Positions 57,533 through 64,000 of a DNA stretch of 64,000 bases are shown one piece after another. The translations under genes were made by a program, and so were the position numbers. Under the pieces are notes generated by a model. That model made no database searches and was not told where the DNA came from. It saw only the letters and a program-made list of their open reading frames with translations. Position 1 is the first letter of the stretch. Each line of letters starts with the position of its first letter. The stretch is from Ureibacillus galli. Lineage in GTDB: Bacteria > Bacillota > Bacilli > Bacillales_A > Planococcaceae. The stretch lies in contig NZ_JACSQA010000018.1 in NCBI RefSeq assembly GCF_014836845.1, positions 1 through 64,000 on the forward strand. Reading direction: 5' to 3'.

Positions 57533-58480
57533 CTAACGTTCTATATTTTCTCGTGTTCCTAAAAACACTTCCACATCTTCTAAATAGGGCAATCCTTCAT
57601 TGTCGCCTTCTACTTGCACAACCATCGCTCCTACAGCATTAGCTAATTGAATGGATTTTTCAACTGACCAATGTTGAATCATGCCATATAAAAAAGCAGC
57701 ATCAAATCCGTCGCCAGCTCCTACTGTGTCGACTACTTTTTTCACTTTATATCCAGGAACATGAATCAACCGATCATTATCTAGATAGGCTGCCCCTGCT
57801 TCCCCATCTTTTACGACAACATGTTTCATATCATAGTGTTGAAGGGACCGGATAATCTCTTCTTCCTTTGCCGTATCGAATAAAATTTCTAGTTCTTCTC
57901 GACCTGTTAACAGATAGTCAACATAAGGTAAGTAGGTTAGTAGCGTTTTCCTTGCTGTTTCCTTCGACCAAAGTTTTAATCGGATATTCGGATCGAAGGA
58001 TACTTTTACACCATTTTGTTTTGCTATTTTCACAGCTTCTAAAATCACTTGGCGATTTTGTTTTAATATAGCAGGGAAAACTCCAGTTACATGTAAAATC
58101 TTCGCACCTTTAATATAATGAATTGGTAACTCTTCTAAAGTTAATGTTTCTGTCGGTGACTTATGGCGATAGTAAAATGTTTTGCTGTCACCTGATGCAT
58201 GCACTTCTTTAAAGTTTAAAGATGTTGGGTAATTGTCGATAAGCTTTACTTCCGAAACATCAATTCCTTCTCCACGCACTGTATTGACAATATGTCTTCC
58301 AAATTCATCTTTCCCTAAGCGGCTAATCCAACCTGCTTTCAATCCTAAACGGGCACATCCAATCATGACATTTAATTCTGCACCGCCGATTTTACGCTTA
58401 AATTCATTTACATAGCGTAATGGACCTTTTTCAGATGGATCAAATGTGATCATGCCGTCCCCAATTGTAATAATATCCAT
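57533..58480 (-). CDS. kdgK: 2-keto-3-deoxygluconate kinase (PfkB family)
   Basis: The protein is about 315 residues from MDIITIGDGMITFDP (ATG 58480; upstream extension rejected). PfkB signatures: GGAELNVMIGCARLG at about 36 and VDTVGAGDGFDAAFLYG at about 250 with the catalytic aspartate. It phosphorylates KDG to KDPG. It lies 10 nt before the aldolase gene on the transcript. Confidence 0.9.
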   Translation of the reverse strand: MDIITIGDGMITFDPSEKGPLRYVNEFKRKIGGAELNVMIGCARLGLKAGWISRLGKDEFGRHIVNTVRGEGIDVSEVKLIDNYPTSLNFKEVHASGDSKTFYYRHKSPTETLTLEELPIHYIKGAKILHVTGVFPAILKQNRQVILEAVKIAKQNGVKVSFDPNIRLKLWSKETARKTLLTYLPYVDYLLTGREELEILFDTAKEEEIIRSLQHYDMKHVVVKDGEAGAAYLDNDRLIHVPGYKVKKVVDTVGAGDGFDAAFLYGMIQHWSVEKSIQLANAVGAMVVQVEGDNEGLPYLEDVEVFLGTRENIER

Positions 58481-58506
58481 ATTCATAACCCTCACTAAAA
58501 CTAGAT

Positions 58507-59271
58507 TTAACGGCCCATCCATCCTCCATCTACGACTAAAACATGACCTGACACGTAATCGGATGCACGGGATGCTAAAAATACTGCTGCTCCCGCTAAA
58601 TCATCGGCTTGACCCCATCGTCCTGCAGGTATCCGTTCTAAAATGGATTGATTTCGAACTTCATCATTGCGAAGTGCCTCTGTATTATTCGTTGAAATAT
58701 ATCCCGGTGCAATGGCATTCACTTGTACACCGTGGGATGCCCATTCATTTGCTAAAGCTTTCGTTAACCCTGCTATCGCATGTTTACTTGCTGTATAACT
58801 TGGCACATTAATGCCACCTTGGAACGATAACAGTGAAGCGATATTAATAATTTTTCCTGATTTCTTTTCAATCATTTGATTTCCAATTGTTTGACAAAGG
58901 GTAAAGACCGAATTAATATTGACATCCATCACGCGATTCCATTCATTTACGTTATGGTCTGCAGCCGGTTCACGGTAAATGACCCCTGCATTATTGACTA
59001 AAATATCAATCGAATATTTATCTAAAATTGGTTGAAGATTCGCTTTTAAATTTTCAACATCACTTAAATCGATTAAGAACGTTTCATAAGTGCCTTGTAA
59101 TTCAGTAATTTTATTTTGTGTTTCCTGCATGTTATCTTGGTGTCCAACGAGTATTAAATGGGCGCCAGCTGCTGCTAATCCAACGGAAATTGCTTGACCA
59201 ATCCCTGTACGCGCTCCTGTCACTAATGCCGTTTTTCCTTTTAACGAAAAATAGTCTAATTGAAAACTCAT
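58507..59271 (-). CDS. kduD: 2-dehydro-3-deoxygluconate 5-dehydrogenase (KduD-like SDR)
   Basis: The protein is 254 residues. TGARTGIGQ cofactor loop, NNAG, catalytic Ser-Tyr-Lys with YTASKHA, and PGYISTNNTEALRNDE as in KduD. KduD reduces 2,5-diketo-3-deoxygluconate to KDG in pectin and uronate catabolism. It shares the operon with KDG kinase and aldolase. NAD(H) is likely. Confidence 0.85.
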   Translation of the reverse strand: MSFQLDYFSLKGKTALVTGARTGIGQAISVGLAAAGAHLILVGHQDNMQETQNKITELQGTYETFLIDLSDVENLKANLQPILDKYSIDILVNNAGVIYREPAADHNVNEWNRVMDVNINSVFTLCQTIGNQMIEKKSGKIINIASLLSFQGGINVPSYTASKHAIAGLTKALANEWASHGVQVNAIAPGYISTNNTEALRNDEVRNQSILERIPAGRWGQADDLAGAAVFLASRASDYVSGHVLVVDGGWMGR

Positions 59272-59328
59272 CTATCTCTCTCCTTTTCCATCTACTAGAT
59301 TTAAAGTTTGATTAAAGAATCATTCACG

Positions 59329-60084
59329 CTATCTACCTAACCATCCGCCATCAATTGCAATCGTAAAACCATGGACATAGTCTGATGCCGATGAAGCTAA
59401 GAAAATGACCGCACCTTGCATATCCTTCCCAGTTCCCCAACGTCCAGCAGGAATCCGTTCGAGTATTTGACGACTTCTTACTTCATCATGGATAAGCGCT
59501 TCATTCATTTCTGTCGCCATATAGCCAGGGGCCACACAATTGACATTGACTCCCTTTGAAGCCCATTCATTAGCTAACGATTTGGTAAATTGCATAACTG
59601 CCCCTTTGCTAGCCGCATAGGCTGGTACTGTAAAACCACCTTGGAAGGAAAGTAGGGAAGCAACATTAACGATTTTCCCATAGCCCCGCTCCAGCATTGG
59701 TTTGCCGAAGGTTTGACATAAGCTAAAGACAGCGTTGGCATTTACGTTCATGACATAATTCCAATCTTCCTGAGGAAATTCCACTGCTGGATGTCGTTTT
59801 TGGACACCAGCATTGTTGACTAAAATGTCAACTTTCCCAAGGTTTTCTTCTATTATGTTTAGTAATTCTTTATGCATTGAGATGTTCCCGATATCAAAGG
59901 CAATAGATACTGCTTTTACGCCGAATTGCTCTAGCTCTTTAACGACTTCTGGACTTTCCTTTCTCGAAATAATCGCGACATTTGCTCCAGCTTCAGCTAA
60001 ACCTAGGGCAATTTCCTTTCCTAACCCGCGACTACCACCTGTAACAACTGCATTTTTACCAGTTAAATTAAATAATTGATGCAT
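59329..60084 (-). CDS. Second KduD-like short-chain dehydrogenase
   Basis: The protein is 251 residues from MHQLFNLTGKNAVVTGG (ATG 60084, GGAGGAG upstream). Motifs: TGGSRGLGKE, NNAG, YAASKGA, PGYMATEMNEALIHDE, and near-identical SLLSFQGG and RIPAGRWG phrases with the next gene, so the two are paralogues. Its start overlaps the dehydrogenase stop by 17 nt. It probably oxidises or reduces another sugar-acid intermediate (gluconate 5-dehydrogenase type is an alternative). Confidence 0.82.
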   Translation of the reverse strand: MHQLFNLTGKNAVVTGGSRGLGKEIALGLAEAGANVAIISRKESPEVVKELEQFGVKAVSIAFDIGNISMHKELLNIIEENLGKVDILVNNAGVQKRHPAVEFPQEDWNYVMNVNANAVFSLCQTFGKPMLERGYGKIVNVASLLSFQGGFTVPAYAASKGAVMQFTKSLANEWASKGVNVNCVAPGYMATEMNEALIHDEVRSRQILERIPAGRWGTGKDMQGAVIFLASSASDYVHGFTIAIDGGWLGR

Positions 60085-61105
60085 CGGTCTCCTCCTGAAA
60101 TGCGTACAACACTTTAATCGCATCTGTTGGTGTAGTTAATAATTCAAAGCCTTCCATCGCTTGTTCTGGACTTAAAACATGGGTAATGATCTTTGAAAAT
60201 TCTTCAAATCTTGATAATAAATCTAAAGCCAACTCCATATCCCGATTTGTATAAACTCGAACGAATTGAATCGATAATTCCTTAAACATGCCTTGAATTA
60301 AATTCATTTCCGTTGGCTTTTTATAAGCGGCAACAATGACAATCGTTCCTTGAACTTTCACGACTTCTGTAACTTGAGCTAAAACAGCTGGATGACCTGC
60401 ACAATCAAATACATAATCGATTCCTTCTTGATTTGTCATGTTCGCTAGCTCTTTTACAACATCATCTTTCATTGAATTAAAAGTTCTAAATCCTAATTGT
60501 TGGGCTTTTTGTAGACGAAGTTCATTCGCTTCAACGACGATAACTTCTGAAGCACCAAATGCTCGTAATGTTAAAGCGACACATAAACCAATCGTTCCAG
60601 CTCCATATACAACTGCCCGATCTCCAACTAAAAACTTCGCCGTACGAACGGCATGGACAGCTACTGCAATCGGTTCAGTTAGAGCACCAAGTTTTAACGA
60701 AACATTTTCCGGTAATGGAATTACTTTATTTGCTTCAACCGCTACATAATCAGCCATTCCACCATCTACATCAATTCCTACTAATTTCAAATCATTACAA
60801 ACATGGGATTGCCCGATACGACATGGAATACAAGTACCACAACTCATTAAAGGATTAACCGTCACCTTTGTGCCAATGGGATATTTCGGATGTTCACTTG
60901 CAATAGTCGCCGAAAATTCATGGCCTAAAATGAGAGGAGCTTGTGCCCTTGGGTGTGTACCTGCAAATATATTTAAATCGGTACCACAAATACCTGCGTA
61001 TGCATTTTTTAATAAAACATATCCAGTCGGCACATGCGGCTTATTTACTTCATTGCATTCCACTTTGTTCGCTGCTGTATAAAAAATGGCCTTCACGTTT
61101 TTCAA
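60068..61105 (-). CDS. Zinc-dependent medium-chain dehydrogenase
   Basis: The protein is 345 residues. Catalytic zinc residues in AGICGTDLNIFAG and LGHEFS; structural zinc loop CGTCIPCRIGQSHVC with all four cysteines; NAD motif VVYGAGTIGLCVAL. This fits the sorbitol/threonine/galactitol-type polyol dehydrogenases. In this operon it would oxidise a sugar acid or polyol to the keto acid that enters the KDG route. Substrate not known. Confidence 0.88.
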   Translation of the reverse strand: MKNVKAIFYTAANKVECNEVNKPHVPTGYVLLKNAYAGICGTDLNIFAGTHPRAQAPLILGHEFSATIASEHPKYPIGTKVTVNPLMSCGTCIPCRIGQSHVCNDLKLVGIDVDGGMADYVAVEANKVIPLPENVSLKLGALTEPIAVAVHAVRTAKFLVGDRAVVYGAGTIGLCVALTLRAFGASEVIVVEANELRLQKAQQLGFRTFNSMKDDVVKELANMTNQEGIDYVFDCAGHPAVLAQVTEVVKVQGTIVIVAAYKKPTEMNLIQGMFKELSIQFVRVYTNRDMELALDLLSRFEEFSKIITHVLSPEQAMEGFELLTTPTDAIKVLYAFQEETDASII

Positions 61106-61141
61106 CCTTCTTTCCGAGATTCTCCTTACCTTTAAAGAAAA

Positions 61142-61178
61142 GCGACCAAAAGTAATTTCTTCTCATACTTTTGGTCGC
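61142..61178 (-). terminator. Hairpin between the TRAP and catabolic genes
   Basis: GCGACCAAAAGTA (61142-61154) pairs with TACTTTTGGTCGC (61166-61178), 13 perfect pairs, T-rich tail on the minus strand. It may give higher transporter than enzyme expression, with partial read-through. Confidence 0.7.
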
Positions 61179-61190
61179 CCTTATTCATCG

Positions 61191-62498
61191 CTATTTAATG
61201 AGGCCTAGTAACTTCGGTAACCATAAGGATAGATCAGGTATGTAAGTTACTAATAATAATACGACAACCGTGACAGCAAAAAATGGTATTAACGGGCGAA
61301 TGACTTGTTCGATTTTCAATTTCGCTACACGGGCTCCGACAAATAAAGCCGGTCCTACTGGCGGCGTAATCGTACCAATACTTAAATTAAATACAACCAT
61401 AATTCCGAAATGTACCGGGTCCATACCAAACTGCAATGCGATTGGTAAGAAAATAGGCGTAAAAATTAAAATCGCCGGTGTCGGGTCCATAAAGGTACCA
61501 ACAATTAACAGAACGATATTCATAATGATCAAAATAATGATCATATTATCTGTAAATCCAAGTAGCGTATCAGCTATTAGTCTTGGAATTCCTGTAAAGG
61601 ACATCACCCATGACATAATCGTCGAAACACCTATTAAGAAAATAACAATGGCCGTTGTGCGAGTTGATTCTATTAAAATTCTAGGTAAATCTTTTATTTT
61701 GATTGTTCTATAGATGAACGAAAGCAACAAAGCATATACGACGGCTATAGCCGAACCTTCTGTCGCTGTAAATGCCCCTAGAATAATTCCTCCAATTACA
61801 ATGATGATAAGTAACAAACTAGGAATGGCATCAATGAACACTTTTAATGCTACTTTAAATGGAACTTTTTCATTTGATTTATAGCCTCTTCGTTTTGCAA
61901 TAATAAAAGCTGCAATCATACAGGCGATACCCCATAAAATTCCTGGAATATAACCCGCCATAAATAATGCTGCAATGGATGTTCCTCCACTTACTAAAGA
62001 GAATACAATTAACGTATTACTCGGTGGAATTAACATACCTGTTGGTGCAGAGGCAATATTAACTGCCGCACTAAATGAACGATCGTACCCTTCCTTTTCT
62101 TGCATAGGAGCCATCGTTGAACCAACGGCAGCTGCCGCAGCCACTCCAGAACCTGAAATGGAACCAAACATCATATTTGCTAATACATTTGTTTGTGCTA
62201 ATGAACCTGGCATACGTCCTGCTAAAACTTTTGCACAATTTACTAGTCGCATTGCAATACCGCCATTATTCATAATCACTCCCGCCAAAATAAAGAACGG
62301 AATGGCTAATAGCGTAAAGGAATTCATTCCAGTAAACATACGCTGTGCTGAAGTTTGAAGAGCGTTTTCGGGATCTAATATGGAAAACATCGCAAGCATG
62401 GAGGCAATTCCTACACTAATACTGATTGGTGCACCAATAATAAGGAAAAATGCTACTGCTGCAAATAAAATTAAACCTGCTAATCCTGCAGAAACCAT
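61191..62498 (-). CDS. dctM: TRAP transporter large permease, DctM family
   Basis: The protein is 435 residues with about 12 membrane segments. DctM phrases: GMNSFTLLAIPFFILAGVIMNNGGIAMRLV, MFGSISGSGVAAAAAVGSTMAPMQEKEGYD, PPSNTLIVFSLVSGGTSIAALFMAGYIPG, FGIMVVFNLSIGTITPPVGPALFVG. It moves the substrate using a sodium or proton gradient with DctQ and DctP. Confidence 0.94.
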   Translation of the reverse strand: MVSAGLAGLILFAAVAFFLIIGAPISISVGIASMLAMFSILDPENALQTSAQRMFTGMNSFTLLAIPFFILAGVIMNNGGIAMRLVNCAKVLAGRMPGSLAQTNVLANMMFGSISGSGVAAAAAVGSTMAPMQEKEGYDRSFSAAVNIASAPTGMLIPPSNTLIVFSLVSGGTSIAALFMAGYIPGILWGIACMIAAFIIAKRRGYKSNEKVPFKVALKVFIDAIPSLLLIIIVIGGIILGAFTATEGSAIAVVYALLLSFIYRTIKIKDLPRILIESTRTTAIVIFLIGVSTIMSWVMSFTGIPRLIADTLLGFTDNMIIILIIMNIVLLIVGTFMDPTPAILIFTPIFLPIALQFGMDPVHFGIMVVFNLSIGTITPPVGPALFVGARVAKLKIEQVIRPLIPFFAVTVVVLLLVTYIPDLSLWLPKLLGLIK

Positions 62499-62520
62499 CG
62501 CTTATACTGCTCCTTCCTTG

Positions 62521-63009
62521 TTAATCCACTATTTCCAATGGCTTTTTCGTTTTTGAAATAATATAAATGTTGTAAACGCAGTAGAAAATTATAAATAATC
62601 CACTTAATGGCATTGCCGCATATAAATAACCGACTGGTATTTGCAGCGCTGCAGACATTTGCGTCCATGCTAATTTAGTTAATGTTAAACCACCAGATAA
62701 TAAAACAAGAGCAGAGAAGATAATAATACTTAGTTCTATAAAAATCTGAGTAACCATTTTCAGTTTTACTGGCAATGCATCTTGAATAAATTCAATACGC
62801 ATATGGCCATTTTCTCCAAAAACAAAGGCAGCACCAAATAGGACTAACCATACAAAACAATATTTTGCTAACTCTTCTGAAATAGCACTTGGATTGTTTA
62901 ATACTAAACGGGTAAACACTTGCCACGTAACAAGAATAACTAATGCGCCGAACAATACGACGCATATAGTTGATAACACCTTATCGAGCACTTTTTTAAT
63001 CGCTTCCAT
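62521..63009 (-). CDS. dctQ: TRAP transporter small permease, DctQ family
   Basis: The protein is 162 residues with four membrane segments and the DctQ signature FVWLVLFGAAFVFGENGHMRIEF. It scaffolds the large permease. Spaced 16 nt after dctP and 22 nt before dctM on the transcript. Confidence 0.92.
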   Translation of the reverse strand: MEAIKKVLDKVLSTICVVLFGALVILVTWQVFTRLVLNNPSAISEELAKYCFVWLVLFGAAFVFGENGHMRIEFIQDALPVKLKMVTQIFIELSIIIFSALVLLSGGLTLTKLAWTQMSAALQIPVGYLYAAMPLSGLFIIFYCVYNIYIISKTKKPLEIVD

Positions 63010-63025
63010 ATGAAATCACCACCGC

Positions 63026-64000
63026 TTATTTCGCTGCCTCTCGAACTTTTTCATATAAATCTTTAGCAGTATCAGATGTTAATTTCTCTTGAACAATCGA
63101 TTCAGTCGCTTTGCGGAATGGCTCGATATCGACTTCGTTAAATTTCGCTCCTGCTGCTTCTGCATCTTCAATCGCCTTTTTCACATCTTCATCCCACATT
63201 TCCACTTCACGATCAATGGCTGCCAGTAACTCTTCTTTAAAGATTTGTTGATGCTCTTCACTCATGCCATCAAATAATTGAGAGTTAATAAGTAAGTAGT
63301 CTGGGAACATTAAGTGCTTTGTATAAGAATAATAAGGTGCGATTTCAGCATGTTTAAGGTTAGAATAAATTAATTCATTATTTTCCCCACCGTCAATAAC
63401 ACCTGATTGAATCGCTGTATATACTTCACCTTGACCCATTGGTGTACCAGTACCACCCATTTGTTCCATCATTTGAATGTTTGTATCTGATTCGATAATA
63501 CGAATTTTTAAACCTTTTAAATCTTCCGGTGTGTTGATTGGTTTTTCGCTGTTATATACATTACGTACACCTGAGTGGAATGCACCGGCAACAAATAATC
63601 CTTGATCTTTTAGCGAAGAATATAAATCTCCTACAATTTCTTGATCATTTAAAACAGACATTTGATGTTCAGCTGATTCAAAAACGTATGGTAAATTGAA
63701 TACTGCAAAATCTTCATTGAAGTTTTCTAGTAAACTACCTGCAACGATAGACATCGCAATTGTACCTGTTTGCACTAATTCAATCGTTTCGCGTTGTGCA
63801 CCTAATAATTCATTAGGGGAAATTTCAATTTCATAAGCACCGTTCGTACGTTCTTTCAATTTTTCACCGAACTCTTCCATCGCCTTATATTGTGGATGGT
63901 TTTCTGGTTGGTTAAATGCCACTTTCAACACTTGAGTTTTACCGTTAGAACTCGTTCCTTCCGCGTCCGTTTCTTTTGCTCCATCGCCGCTACAAGCTGC
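63026..64000 (-). CDS. dctP: TRAP transporter substrate-binding lipoprotein DctP (partial, cut by window end)
   Basis: The 5' end is outside the window. The visible part opens with AAC-SGDG, a lipobox, followed by a serine/threonine/acid linker and the mature domain (VLKVAFNQPENHPQYKAMEEFGEKLKERT). Family motifs GLKIRIIESDTNIQMMEQMGGTGTPMGQGEVYTAIQSGVIDGGENN include the arginine that binds the carboxylate of sugar acids in DctP proteins. The neighbouring KDG genes suggest a hexuronate or aldonate ligand. Confidence 0.93.
   Translation of the reverse strand, partial: AACSGDGAKETDAEGTSSNGKTQVLKVAFNQPENHPQYKAMEEFGEKLKERTNGAYEIEISPNELLGAQRETIELVQTGTIAMSIVAGSLLENFNEDFAVFNLPYVFESAEHQMSVLNDQEIVGDLYSSLKDQGLFVAGAFHSGVRNVYNSEKPINTPEDLKGLKIRIIESDTNIQMMEQMGGTGTPMGQGEVYTAIQSGVIDGGENNELIYSNLKHAEIAPYYSYTKHLMFPDYLLINSQLFDGMSEEHQQIFKEELLAAIDREVEMWDEDVKKAIEDAEAAGAKFNEVDIEPFRKATESIVQEKLTSDTAKDLYEKVREAAK

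Noticed and set aside
61270-61713. 147-codon plus-strand frame inside dctM
   Set aside because: Antisense shadow of a clear dctM coding sequence.

Overview
The window looks like a chromosomal segment of a low-GC, spore-former-type Bacillales. The evidence is gene content and order: sufCDSUB, divergent gltC/gltBD, an S-box-controlled metNIQ operon, the fadN-fadA-fadE / arsC-like / gcvH / Toprim / thioredoxin-like order of the Bacillus subtilis yus region, a perfect FadR box, and a ybc-type DabB-DabA operon. Genus cannot be fixed by eye; the overall style suggests the Lysinibacillus/Ureibacillus/Solibacillus side of the order (inference). No rRNA, tRNA or CRISPR array was seen.

Layout. 1-5815 is an AT-rich accessory island. 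It holds a four-gene defence-like operon (61-aa ORF, Mrr-like nuclease effector, middle component, SMC-like ABC ATPase with a CPTC motif; ABC-3C type). An ImmA/IrrE peptidase gene and a tyrosine integrase gene follow, each broken by one in-frame stop. The integrase abuts the 3' end of sufB. 5816-31235 is mostly core: Fe-S assembly, glutamate synthase, methionine uptake with a SAM riboswitch, the yus cluster, fatty-acid beta-oxidation, and a few small enzymes. 31236-39427 holds an exonuclease, an acyltransferase, an Msr-type ABC-F ribosome protection gene, an AarF/UbiB-like kinase, OsmC, a phosphatase and a cold-shock gene. The ABC-F gene has an exceptionally elaborate leader with two short leader peptides resembling the known macrolide-arrest peptides of ermD and msrD, two intrinsic terminators and chains of competing hairpins.

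39426-46042 holds an EAL phosphodiesterase, an Rgg-type regulator with a divergent 36-codon pheromone-like peptide gene, and a Baeyer-Villiger monooxygenase plus esterase pair with a divergent LuxR-type regulator. 46093-49575 has a VWA lipoprotein and an ABC exporter. 50007-55191 is an inorganic carbon uptake operon (DabB, DabA, a DUF2294 protein and a beta-carbonic-anhydrase-like protein without visible zinc ligands). 56902-64000 is a sugar-acid operon: a TRAP transporter (DctP cut by the window end), a zinc dehydrogenase, two KduD-like reductases, KDG kinase and KDPG aldolase. It would import a sugar acid and pass it through 2-keto-3-deoxygluconate to pyruvate and glyceraldehyde-3-phosphate.

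The most interesting items are the dual-peptide leader of the ABC-F gene (34786-35308), the unlisted peptide ORF beside the Rgg regulator (42153-42263), and the ABC-3C operon with its extra small ORF (318-3968).
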